DNA from: Alphaproteobacteria bacterium
Lineage (GTDB): Bacteria; Bacteroidota; Bacteroidia; Bacteroidales; FEN-979
Direction of reading: 5' to 3'
DNA length: 64,000 nucleotides
Assembly (NCBI GenBank): GCA_009928665.1
Contig: SACF01000019.1
Location: 1 to 64,000, forward strand
The position numbers were made by a program, and so were the translations under genes. How positions within the stretch are numbered: the stretch's first letter is position 1; the number at the start of each line of letters is the position of its first letter. Below are positions 55,276 through 63,745 of this stretch, piece after piece. The notes under the pieces are model-generated. The model ran no database searches, was not told the origin of the DNA, and was given only the letters and a program-made list of their open reading frames with translations.

Positions 55276-56529
55276 ATGATCACGTCGTATCAGCTTACAC
55301 TGGGAAAAGGTTATGTTATGGCCGTTGAGGATTCCCTGGTTCAGGCAAAGAAATTAAGACACTTCCTCGATGAAAAAAATATCAACAACGCGTTCTTTAC
55401 AAACGGCAAAGATGCGCTGGCTGCCGCACATGACCGCCCTCCGCTGTTGATCATCAGCGATATCGTCATGCCCGGGATGGATGGATATGAGTTTTGTTCC
55501 CAAATCAAGGCCGATCCCGTGCTGAAAGATATCCCGGTGATTTTGCTGACTTCGCTGCGGGATCCGTTGGATATCATTAAAGGATTACAGGCAGGAGCCG
55601 ACAACTTCATCACCAAACCTTATGAGGAGGAGTATTTGTTGTCGCGAATCCATTACCTGTTGGCCAACCGCGATATGAAACGATCCGGTGGAGCAGATAT
55701 GATGATCGAGATCATGTTTAGAGATAACAAGTACCAGATCAACTCGGAGAAGAAGCAGATTCTTGATTTGTTGCTCTCGGTGTATGAAGCGGCCGTACAG
55801 CGAAATGACCAGTTGATTTCGACCCAGATTGAGCTTGAAACATCCAATGAAAACCTGGTTCGTGCAAATCAGGAGCTCGAGGCATTTTCCTATACCGTTT
55901 CGCACGATTTGCGATCCCCGTTGAATGTGGTCAGTGGTTATGTGCAGATCCTCCAGAACGATTATGAATCAGTATTGGATGTGGAAGCCCGGGAGTTCCT
56001 CGACCGGATACTACAGGCAACCTTTTCCATGGCCCGGCTGATCGACGACCTGCTTCAATTCTCCAGGTCGGGAAGGCTTGAAATCAAGACCGAGATGGTC
56101 GACATGACCCTTCTGGCCAATGAGGTCATGAATGAAATAAAGCTCCGCGATACTTCACGGATTATAACCCTGTATATTCAGGATGGCATGCAGGTAACCG
56201 CCGACCGTGCGCTGATGCGCATAGTACTCGATAACCTTCTTGGAAATGCCTGGAAATACACCGGAAAAATCACCAATCCGATAATTTCGTTTGGTCAGAT
56301 GGAGACCGCCACCAAAAAGATATTTTATGTACGTGATAACGGCGCCGGGTTTGACAGCTCCAAAGCCGAAAAGCTGTTTAATCCTTTCCAACGGTTCCAC
56401 ACCAACCAGGAGTTTCAGGGAACCGGGGTGGGATTGGCTACAGTCAGAAGAATTCTGGAACGACATGGCGGCAGGATCTGGGCTGAATCCAAACCCGGTG
56501 AAGGCGCCGCATTTTACTTCTCAATATGA
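55276..56529 (+). CDS. Receiver-histidine kinase protein (REC-HisKA-HATPase)
   Basis: 417 residues. The receiver (Asp in IISDIVMPGMDG) is followed by a short coiled-coil segment (LETSNENLVRANQELEAF), HisKA with TVSHDLRSPLNVVSG and an HATPase with DNGAGFD and GTGVGLATV. It has no membrane helix. It closes the che operon, 12 nt after cheB. It probably takes phosphate from CheA through its receiver and signals onward, replacing a standalone CheY (inference). Confidence 0.92.
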   Translation: MITSYQLTLGKGYVMAVEDSLVQAKKLRHFLDEKNINNAFFTNGKDALAAAHDRPPLLIISDIVMPGMDGYEFCSQIKADPVLKDIPVILLTSLRDPLDIIKGLQAGADNFITKPYEEEYLLSRIHYLLANRDMKRSGGADMMIEIMFRDNKYQINSEKKQILDLLLSVYEAAVQRNDQLISTQIELETSNENLVRANQELEAFSYTVSHDLRSPLNVVSGYVQILQNDYESVLDVEAREFLDRILQATFSMARLIDDLLQFSRSGRLEIKTEMVDMTLLANEVMNEIKLRDTSRIITLYIQDGMQVTADRALMRIVLDNLLGNAWKYTGKITNPIISFGQMETATKKIFYVRDNGAGFDSSKAEKLFNPFQRFHTNQEFQGTGVGLATVRRILERHGGRIWAESKPGEGAAFYFSI

Positions 56530-56583
56530 CACGGGGTCATTGACCATAAACAGCCGTTTGCTCGTCATGAACTCCGGCAAGGA

Positions 56584-57273
56584 TCATTCAGAAATCCTTC
56601 TCAAATTTATCTGCAATCCGATAACCGGGTTTTTAATGGAAATGGCTCCCGGAACTCCTGAACGATAACCGCGGTATCCGATAGTCACGGCATCGGCCAC
56701 GGTTGACTTCCCTGATACAACAAGCAGCGTATCGCCCCGCTGATTGCGGGTTTCCCATACCTTCAAGTGGTTCGTACCGATCTTTATTACCTGGCGCCCG
56801 GTCCCTTCCTGAAAGTAAATTGAGGCCGGGTCGTCGGGATATAAGCCGAGCAGGAGCCGGAAATCGGTTTTTAAAATGTTCAGCAACGCTTTCCGGTTCA
56901 GCGATTCGAAACATTGGAACACGGTGAAACCACCGGCCGAAACCCCGAGGTCAAAAAATGTAAGCCCGATCTCATTGGCAAAGACGATCCGGTACGTTCG
57001 TTCTTGAACAGCCCGTATCCCTGTCGAATTGTAGAGGGTATCCATCTTTTTGATCAGCAGAAGCCCCGACAGATCCTTGTTCTTTATGCGCATGGCAGCT
57101 TTGAACAAGCCTTTATTGAAATTCCGGAAAGGAGCGGCCGTGGTAATCGCCGTATCGTAGTTCGCATTGACCCGATGCGAACCGGAGATACGCGACAGAT
57201 CGGGAGGCCTGACCGTTGCACAACCGCCAAACAGGATTACCAGAAACAGGTTAACGAATATCGAATTTCTCAT
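56584..57273 (-). CDS. LolB-like outer-membrane lipoprotein
   Basis: 229 residues. The lipoprotein signal peptide has the lipobox FGGCA. The mature part resembles half-barrel LolA/LolB-type folds in pattern (FRNFNKGLFKAAMRIKNKDLSGLLLIKKMD, RTYRIVFANEIGLTFFDLGVS). It overlaps the lolA-like gene by 23 nt and therefore probably accepts cargo from it at the outer membrane. The assignment rests on position and fold pattern, not on a signature. Confidence 0.6.
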   Translation of the reverse strand: MRNSIFVNLFLVILFGGCATVRPPDLSRISGSHRVNANYDTAITTAAPFRNFNKGLFKAAMRIKNKDLSGLLLIKKMDTLYNSTGIRAVQERTYRIVFANEIGLTFFDLGVSAGGFTVFQCFESLNRKALLNILKTDFRLLLGLYPDDPASIYFQEGTGRQVIKIGTNHLKVWETRNQRGDTLLVVSGKSTVADAVTIGYRGYRSGVPGAISIKNPVIGLQINLRRISE

Positions 57274-57886
57274 CCCCGACCGGTTGATTTGTTTTTTTGT
57301 TTGAAAAGGTGATGACTGTCCGGTCGTTGCCTGCCTCCATCATCTCAACCCGTGTTACCGAATAGTCGCTTTTATTAAAACTTATGATGATTCCCGGAAG
57401 CGATTCCCGGAGTTTTGGATTAAGTGTCTGAAGGTCTACCCGGTAAACATCCCGGTTCTGGTAAAAGGTTGGCTTGAAATTTACCTCGTCATACAGCAGG
57501 GTTCCCCGGATGCTTCCCAGGATCACCCGGTTGATCTCGAGGAACACTTTATTTGATTTCAGATCAAAGCGGTTGACCTTCTCCTCGTCGCGGATCGCAA
57601 TGCGGTCGTCGTGGATCACGATGATATAGGAGTAGGGTGTCAGGTATTCCCACCGCAGGCTTTTCTCCTTTTTAAAGTAAAATTTTCCTTTTGAAACAAG
57701 GTTTTCCTTAAGCATCTTCATCTCTTTGACCTGGATGAAATCGCTGATCAGGGTCCGGGTATTATCTGCAACCTCTTTCACATGCGACCGAAGCGATTCG
57801 ATAGCGGGCGCCTCCATACGGACTGTCTGTGCCTGCAGGCTTTGCAGCAGTAAAATAAACGCCACCCCGAAGAATATTTTATTCAT
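57251..57886 (-). CDS. LolA-family periplasmic carrier protein
   Basis: 211 residues from ATG 57886, with a signal peptide. The LolA-like core has the SKGKFYFKKEKSLRWEYLTPY segment, typical of the family (GxFxFKxPxxxRWEY...P), and later YRVDLQTLNPKLRESLPG. It ferries a lipid-like molecule across the periplasm. In aryl-polyene and flexirubin clusters a dedicated LolA homologue carries the polyene. It overlaps the deacetylase gene by 8 nt and the LolB-like gene by 23 nt. Confidence 0.85.
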   Translation of the reverse strand: MNKIFFGVAFILLLQSLQAQTVRMEAPAIESLRSHVKEVADNTRTLISDFIQVKEMKMLKENLVSKGKFYFKKEKSLRWEYLTPYSYIIVIHDDRIAIRDEEKVNRFDLKSNKVFLEINRVILGSIRGTLLYDEVNFKPTFYQNRDVYRVDLQTLNPKLRESLPGIIISFNKSDYSVTRVEMMEAGNDRTVITFSNKKTNQPVGDEKFDIR

Positions 57887-58679
57887 AGGCTGGATGTTGA
57901 ATAAGATCGGGAAGGGGTTTAATTTCAAATCCCTGTTCTGTAATATTCCGGATCAATGCTTCGAGATGATCCCGTACAAAAGGGGTCCGTTCGTGCAACA
58001 GGATAATGGAACCCGGCTTCAGGTTCCGGATGAGCTTTTTCATGATGCGTGACGAATCGCCCGAAACGGTATCGAAGGATCGCTGGTTCCAGCAAACCGT
58101 CAGAAGGCCGGTCACGTCCAACGCCCGGCTTAGCATGGGATTGATAACCCCGTAGGGTGGCCTGAAATACCGGGGAGTTTTTCCGGTATGCAGGCGGATC
58201 AGGTCATTGGTCTGTCGCAACTCCCTTACCATCCGCCGAATGGAAAAGAAATCAAACCAAACGGAGTGGCTGAAGGTATGGTTCCCGACGAAATGGCCAT
58301 CTAGGTCAATGGCCTTTACCAGTTCAGGATGCTGTTCAATCTTGGTTCCGGTAAGAAAAAAAGTTGCATTAACTTCCTGTCTTTTAAGAATTTCAAGGAT
58401 TCCGGAGGTAAACTCCGGTTCCGGTCCATCATCAAAAGTCAGGGAGATCCAATTTTTTTGTTGGTTCCCTTTACATACCACTTTGTGGTGGAACCCGGAG
58501 CATGGGGAAAATGCCATCGTTAAGGAAACAGTGAAATAGAGGAATATCAGTACAGCGTAGATCAAAAGCTTATGGGAACAGAGGAAACCTGCATCGTTCG
58601 GGCATCCTGAAATAAAATACAAATTAAACCCGAGGAGAAAAATGAAAAAAAGAAGGGTAAATCTTTTGAAATTTAGCAT
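57879..58679 (-). CDS. Polysaccharide deacetylase (NodB-like)
   Basis: 266 residues. An N-terminal hydrophobic region of two helices precedes the NodB domain: TFDDGPE (catalytic base and metal Asp), GNHTFSH (metal-binding His pair) and RYFRPPYG. It hydrolyses N- or O-acetyl groups on a glycan or a related acyl group. Deacetylases of this type recur inside flexirubin-type clusters. It starts immediately after the chain-length-factor gene's stop. Confidence 0.88.
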   Translation of the reverse strand: MLNFKRFTLLFFIFLLGFNLYFISGCPNDAGFLCSHKLLIYAVLIFLYFTVSLTMAFSPCSGFHHKVVCKGNQQKNWISLTFDDGPEPEFTSGILEILKRQEVNATFFLTGTKIEQHPELVKAIDLDGHFVGNHTFSHSVWFDFFSIRRMVRELRQTNDLIRLHTGKTPRYFRPPYGVINPMLSRALDVTGLLTVCWNQRSFDTVSGDSSRIMKKLIRNLKPGSIILLHERTPFVRDHLEALIRNITEQGFEIKPLPDLIQHPAYE

Positions 58680-59774
58680 TTACGGGGCGCTAAGCAAAAT
58701 AAAGGTGTGGTTGACATGGAGATAATGGTTATAAATCAGGATGTTCCGGAAGTTGGCAGGTGGGGGTGTCAGAAGGGCAAATTCCGGGAGTGTACGATGC
58801 CGTATCATCATGGCTGAAAACCAGGTCGCGAACGCCGTGGATGTTTGATATTCCCCGCAAAGGTGCTTGTAAAAAGCTATGGCAGAACCGGGCAGACAAG
58901 CCGTGATCACGTTCCGGTAAATGGCATCAGATCCCGGATCACCATTGAATCCGGCAACGACCAGGTCGATGTCGGCCGGAGCGATTTCATTGTCATGCAG
59001 CATCTGCAACAGGAAACGGCCGGTTTTTTCATCTGATCCGGGTTTCAGTAAGGTCCTTACATCCCGTAACATTGCATAGGAATTATGCGTACCCTCTTTT
59101 TGCAGGAAAAAGAAGGTGGCGCCTTCTCCGGCCACCGACCCACGCTGGTGGTCTTCGAGCAGCCGGTCGTTACTTACCGGTTTCCGCTTCCAGTGGCCCA
59201 ACCTTGAAGTGATGGAAAAGTAGGTGGGTGTAAGCTCATCGCTTCCGCCTGCCAGAACATTCGACACCGACCCCGAGCGAAGTTGCACCATGGCATCGAG
59301 TAGCGCGTTCTCAAATGAAAATCCGCGATGTACATAGGTAAAGTTGTATCCATGGCATTTTAAAAGCAGCGCGATCTGTCCGGCAACCGTGTTATGGGTC
59401 GACTGGATGAACGAGGTAGGGGTGAGGAACTCCTCGTTGTTGCGGATCATGGTGGCCAGGAATTTCTCGGTATCCTCCATGCATCCCATCCCGGTGCCGG
59501 TGATGATTGCCTCTGGAATAATCTCCGGGCGCTCCGGGCCCGAAGTGAAACCGGTAACATGAGCGGCATCTCTGAGGCATAATTTCGCGGCAGTAACGCC
59601 CATTTTGATGACCCGCCCCATACGCCTGATCTGGTCGGCCGGAATAAACTCCTTGTAACCCGGATCAGGGCACCGTAGCTGGTTCCCATCGTATTTCGTG
59701 AATTCGAACGGAAACTGACCGGAACCGGCATTCGGTTGGGGTGAAACAGCGCCTAACCCGTTTATAAATATCAT
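58680..59774 (-). CDS. Beta-ketoacyl synthase chain-length factor-like protein (pair 1)
   Basis: 364 residues, KS fold. The nucleophile-elbow region reads VHRGFSFENALL, where active KSs have TACSSS, so the Cys is Gly. The two His motifs are absent: NGDPGSD replaces HGTGTxxND and LCGEYQTSTAF replaces GHTxGAAG. This is the pattern of a CLF or ApeC-type partner that shapes chain length but does not catalyse. It pairs with the KS at 59847-61055. Confidence 0.87.
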   Translation of the reverse strand: MIFINGLGAVSPQPNAGSGQFPFEFTKYDGNQLRCPDPGYKEFIPADQIRRMGRVIKMGVTAAKLCLRDAAHVTGFTSGPERPEIIPEAIITGTGMGCMEDTEKFLATMIRNNEEFLTPTSFIQSTHNTVAGQIALLLKCHGYNFTYVHRGFSFENALLDAMVQLRSGSVSNVLAGGSDELTPTYFSITSRLGHWKRKPVSNDRLLEDHQRGSVAGEGATFFFLQKEGTHNSYAMLRDVRTLLKPGSDEKTGRFLLQMLHDNEIAPADIDLVVAGFNGDPGSDAIYRNVITACLPGSAIAFYKHLCGEYQTSTAFATWFSAMMIRHRTLPEFALLTPPPANFRNILIYNHYLHVNHTFILLSAP

Positions 59775-59846
59775 GCTCTTAATTTCTTTAACAATGAGTC
59801 GAGGTTTATGAAAATCCGTTCGTTATCCCTGAATCCTGATATTACA

Positions 59847-61055
59847 TCAAATATAAGATGAGATAATAATACTCGAATTATTTCCTCCGAATCCGAATGA
59901 GTTCGACAGCACATGACGAAGCGGCACACCGGTAATCAATTCCGTAACCGGTTTGATATGGAGTTCTTTCATCGGGGTCGAGAAATTGAGGTTGGGAAAC
60001 ACGACCTGGTTTCGGATCGAAAGTACTGCGATGACCGCTTCGAGGGCGCCGGCAGCTCCGAGGGTGTGCCCGGTGTATCCTTTTGTCGAGCTGAACCGCG
60101 GAACGCCCTGTTCGAAGACCCGCTCCAATGCGATCCCTTCCGAAAGGTCGTTATTCTGGGTTCCGGTACCGTGTACATTGATATAGTCGATTTGTAATGG
60201 ACTCAACCCACTCATGGCAATGGCCTTGGTCATTGCCAGAAAAGCCCCTTTACCGTCGGGAGATGAGGCTGTTTGATGATAGGCATCGTTGGCATTGCCG
60301 TAACCGGAAATTTCAGCAAGTGGTTGCTTTTGCGACCTGCCGACTGCCTCTTCCGACTCAAGTACCAGATAGGCAGCGCCTTCGCCTAAAGTTAATCCGG
60401 CTCGGTCATCATCAAAGGGGCGGCATCCTCTTTTATCCAGGATCATCAGGGTATTAAATCCATTTAGGGTGAACCGGGTTACTGAATCGGTGCCCCCGAC
60501 AATGACCCGGTCGAGGATTCCGGCTTTGATCAGGTTGGAGCCATGCATCATGGCATTGACTGAGGATGAACAGGCCGTACTGATGGTGGTGATATAACCA
60601 TCGATCCCAAGATCTGCGGCAATCCTTTCGGTTGCATCTGCACAATCGTGGTTCACAACATCGATTAAATTACCCTTCCGGTTATCTCCCAGGAATGACT
60701 GATAAAACTGTTCACTCCGGTCCATCCCACCAACTGTACTGGCCGAAACCAGACCAATCCTGTACTCCCCGATTTCGGTGATCCCGGAATTCCTTACTGC
60801 TTCGCGGGCTGCAAGGATTCCAAGCAGGGCGGTCCGCGTGTAGTTCCGGGATCCCGGGTGACCTGCCATGTCAAGAAGCACGGAGGTGGAATGTTTTACT
60901 TCGGCAATGGGCAACACCCCCTGGTGGATCGTTGGCAGCAGGGTTATGGGACCAATACCGCTCCGCTGTTCCAGCAATGAAGCCAGGCATGCGTCGGCAT
61001 CATCACCAATGGCGCTGATCATTCCGATTCCCGTGATAAATATGCGTTTCGACAT
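59847..61055 (-). CDS. Beta-ketoacyl synthase, FabF/ApeO-like (pair 1)
   Basis: 402 residues. Active-site Cys in STACSSSVNAMM, His in VHGTGTQNND and His in YTGHTLGAAGALEA, so it is catalytically complete. It likely forms a heterodimer with the adjacent CLF. It is paralogous to the KS at 62283 (shared ITTISTACSS, STVGGMDR or TTVGGMDR, GCRPFD or PCRPFD). It is 141 nt from the second pair's CLF, a gap with a -7 box and an inverted repeat. Confidence 0.92.
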   Translation of the reverse strand: MSKRIFITGIGMISAIGDDADACLASLLEQRSGIGPITLLPTIHQGVLPIAEVKHSTSVLLDMAGHPGSRNYTRTALLGILAAREAVRNSGITEIGEYRIGLVSASTVGGMDRSEQFYQSFLGDNRKGNLIDVVNHDCADATERIAADLGIDGYITTISTACSSSVNAMMHGSNLIKAGILDRVIVGGTDSVTRFTLNGFNTLMILDKRGCRPFDDDRAGLTLGEGAAYLVLESEEAVGRSQKQPLAEISGYGNANDAYHQTASSPDGKGAFLAMTKAIAMSGLSPLQIDYINVHGTGTQNNDLSEGIALERVFEQGVPRFSSTKGYTGHTLGAAGALEAVIAVLSIRNQVVFPNLNFSTPMKELHIKPVTELITGVPLRHVLSNSFGFGGNNSSIIISSYI

Positions 61056-61121
61056 CAGATTCTGAGCTGTATCTGTCCGGTTTCAGAAGTCACCAAAACG
61101 TACCTTGAAAGGTTCCGAAGG

Positions 61122-61156
61122 GTATCCGTTATCCGGTGTTGAGTATAAACGGATAC
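61122..61156. repeat. Inverted repeat in the gap between the two KS/CLF pairs
   Basis: GTATCCG (61122-61128) and CGGATAC (61150-61156) are exact inverted copies 21 nt apart, in the leader of the first KS gene. The repeat could be an mRNA stem or an operator; there is no other support. Confidence 0.35.
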
Positions 61157-61163
61157 AAAATTA
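61156..61163 (-). promoter_or_regulatory. -7 box upstream of the first KS/CLF pair
   Basis: TAATTTTG on the minus strand fits TAnnTTTG; it is 100 nt before ATG 61055, giving a longer leader than others in the window. Confidence 0.4.
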
Positions 61164-61196
61164 AAGGTTTTGGTCAAAACACCATGCATCCCGTTG

Positions 61197-62258
61197 TCAG
61201 TCGGGGGAGCTAACCAGGAGAAAAGAGTGGTTAATATTGCGGAACTGATTGTATATCAGTATATTTTTTAATCTGGAAGGAGCCTTGTGATTGAGAAGGA
61301 GGATTTCAGGGCATTCCTGGCTTTTAAGGATTTGGGCGGCAGTATATAATGCGAATCCGGTGGAGGTATGATATTCTCCGCAAAGATGCTTGTACCAGGC
61401 AAGCGGTGTATTGGGAAAGAAGTCGGAAGCAAATTGATGGTAAACCGGATCAAAGACGGCATCGCCGCTGATTCCCACGATCAGAAGGTCAATATCCTCC
61501 GGTTGAAGTTGATTTTGAAGGAGAAAATTCCTGATTGCCTGATCCCGGTGGTAGGAGCCACGGATATCGATCAGGGTACTGACATCCCGCAGCCGTGCAT
61601 AGGAGTGATCCGACCGGTCGGCGGAAATAAGGAAAAAAGCAGCCCCTTCGCCGGCAAGCGCTCCGGGCGTTTTGCTGTTGAGGAGTTGAAGGTTGTTTAC
61701 CGGTTGCCGTTTCCACAATCCGATTCGCCGGGTAATATTGAGATGGTTCAACGTCATCTCATCGATGCCTCCAACCAATACCCGGGTGGATGAACCCTCG
61801 CTGAGCTGAAGCATCCCGTCGATCAAACCACTCTCAAACGAAAAAGTCCGGTGGACATAGGTAGTATTGTAATTATGACATTTGAGGTGAATGGCAATCT
61901 GAGAGCTGATGGTGTTATAGGTTGACTGGATAAACGGGGTCGGATTAAGGAACTTTTCTTCCTTCGAAATGTCACTCAGGATCTTCTCGGTATCCTCAAC
62001 GCTTCCCAGGCCGGTGCCGGTAATGATCGCATCGGGCATTGCAATACCTGCGTCAGCAAGGCACATGCGGGCCGAACTGATGCCCATCCGGATCAGCCGG
62101 CTCATCCTCCGCAATGGTATGGGATCGATATACGTTTTATAAACCGGTTCGATACATTTTAAGAAATCGGCTGTGTATTCGACAACATCGTCCGGAAACC
62201 TCCCGGGAATAAGTGTTTGCTGGGGAGAGATCATTCCGATGCCGTCGATGAAATTCAT
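61197..62258 (-). CDS. Beta-ketoacyl synthase chain-length factor-like protein (pair 2)
   Basis: 353 residues, paralogue of the CLF at 58680. The Cys position reads HRTFSFESGL (Thr in place of Cys), and the segments around the catalytic His residues are altered (ISGDAVFD; LCGEYHTSTGF), so it is not an active synthase. It is 24 nt after its KS partner. Confidence 0.87.
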   Translation of the reverse strand: MNFIDGIGMISPQQTLIPGRFPDDVVEYTADFLKCIEPVYKTYIDPIPLRRMSRLIRMGISSARMCLADAGIAMPDAIITGTGLGSVEDTEKILSDISKEEKFLNPTPFIQSTYNTISSQIAIHLKCHNYNTTYVHRTFSFESGLIDGMLQLSEGSSTRVLVGGIDEMTLNHLNITRRIGLWKRQPVNNLQLLNSKTPGALAGEGAAFFLISADRSDHSYARLRDVSTLIDIRGSYHRDQAIRNFLLQNQLQPEDIDLLIVGISGDAVFDPVYHQFASDFFPNTPLAWYKHLCGEYHTSTGFALYTAAQILKSQECPEILLLNHKAPSRLKNILIYNQFRNINHSFLLVSSPD

Positions 62259-62282
62259 TTTTAGCGTTTTGTGAGGGTGGTT

Positions 62283-63488
62283 TTATATCTTGGTGAAGAT
62301 CAGCGAGGTGTCGTTGCCTCCGAATCCGAAAGAATTGGACATGACGGCACGGACCGGCTCACCGGTAATGAGCCGGGTCACCGGTAAAAAATCCAGTTCA
62401 TCGATTTTTTCAGCAAAGTTCAGGTTGGGCCAGATGACCTGATGTTCCAGGCAAAAGATCGACAGGATGGCTTCAATCGATCCGGCAGCGCTGGTAGTGT
62501 GGCCGGTATATTGTTTGGTAGAGCTCACCATTGGAATCCGGTTGCCGAAAAGGGTCTCAATAGCTTTACCTTCGGAAATGTCGTTGTTATCGGTTCCCGT
62601 GCCGTGGGCATTTATGTAATCGATATCAGCAGCCTTCAGACCGCTTAGTTCGAGCGCCTTTTTCATTGCCAGATAAGCGCCGACCCCGTCGGGTGATGAG
62701 GCAGTCTGATGAAATGCTTCACAGGCATTTCCCCAACCCTTCAATTCGCAGATCGGCTTATTTCCCGTTATTTTCTGACTCTCTTCCGACTCCAGTACAA
62801 GATAAGCAGATCCTTCGCCGAGGTTGATCCCGGCACGGTTTTTATCAAACGGGCGACAGGGTTTCTGATCCAGAATTTTCAAGCTATTGAATCCATTCAG
62901 GTGAAACTTCGTGAGCGACTCGCAGCCGCCTGCCAGCACCCGGTCAAGCTTACCGCTCCGTATCAGGCGGGCTCCGAGCAGAATGGCATTGGCGGCAGAA
63001 GAACAGGCCGTGCTGATCGTCGTAATAAAATCGGTGAGGTTCAGCCGCGATGCAATCCGTTCGGTGCTGTCGGCACAGTCGTAACTGTCGATGTAAGCGT
63101 TTCGTGTCTCATTGGTCAGAAAATCGTTGTAGAACAATTCACAACGATCCATGCCCCCGACGGTTGTCGCGGATATCAGGCCGGTCCGCAATTGCTGGTT
63201 TTCATGGAGCCGGGCATGATGAAAAGCTTCCGACGAAGCAATGATCCCCAGTACTGTGTTTCGCGAATATCCCTCCTCGGGCTCTATCCCGGCCATATCG
63301 AGCAGCTCGGGAAGCGTCCGTTTGACCTCCCCGACGATGAGTTCATCTCTGAGTACCGTATCGATATTGCAAATCCTTCCAATTCCGGGAACACCCGCAA
63401 TCATGGATTGGTAACACTCCTGAACCGTGTTGCCGATGGAAGAAATGATGCCATAACCGGTAACGAGGATCCGCTGAGGCATGAACAT
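62283..63488 (-). CDS. Beta-ketoacyl synthase, FabF/ApeO-like (pair 2)
   Basis: 401 residues with a complete triad: Cys in STACSSAANAILL, His in AHGTGTDNND, His in YTGHTTSAAGSIEA. Partner of the CLF at 61197. It starts directly after the ACP stop. Two KS/CLF pairs may extend different stages or chain lengths. Confidence 0.92.
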   Translation of the reverse strand: MFMPQRILVTGYGIISSIGNTVQECYQSMIAGVPGIGRICNIDTVLRDELIVGEVKRTLPELLDMAGIEPEEGYSRNTVLGIIASSEAFHHARLHENQQLRTGLISATTVGGMDRCELFYNDFLTNETRNAYIDSYDCADSTERIASRLNLTDFITTISTACSSAANAILLGARLIRSGKLDRVLAGGCESLTKFHLNGFNSLKILDQKPCRPFDKNRAGINLGEGSAYLVLESEESQKITGNKPICELKGWGNACEAFHQTASSPDGVGAYLAMKKALELSGLKAADIDYINAHGTGTDNNDISEGKAIETLFGNRIPMVSSTKQYTGHTTSAAGSIEAILSIFCLEHQVIWPNLNFAEKIDELDFLPVTRLITGEPVRAVMSNSFGFGGNDTSLIFTKI

Positions 63489-63743
63489 CTATTTTTTATT
63501 CGCCGTGATGTATTCGGCCATGCTACGGATCGAAAAAAAGATCTTTTTGCCGTCTTTCGGGTCTTCAATCTTGATACCGTAATTCTTTTCCAGAAGAACG
63601 ATCAGCTCCAGCGCATCAATCGAGTCCAGACCCAGTCCTTCGCCAAACAGTGGGGAATCAGGATTTATATCTTCGGGTTTGATATCTTCCAAATTTAATT
63701 GTTCAATGACCTCTTTTTTCAGTTTTTCAATTAATTCTTCCAT
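63489..63743 (-). CDS. Acyl carrier protein
   Basis: 84 residues with the phosphopantetheine Ser in LGLDSIDALELI. Typical ACP length. It precedes the KS genes and follows the partial gene by 2 nt, so it is the carrier for the KS/CLF pairs. Confidence 0.93.
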   Translation of the reverse strand: MEELIEKLKKEVIEQLNLEDIKPEDINPDSPLFGEGLGLDSIDALELIVLLEKNYGIKIEDPKDGKKIFFSIRSMAEYITANKK

Positions 63744-63745
63744 AT

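Noticed and set aside
56535..56545. Short palindrome GGTCATTGACC between converging genes
   Set aside because: Only 5 bp each side and no T-run; too weak to call a terminator or binding site.
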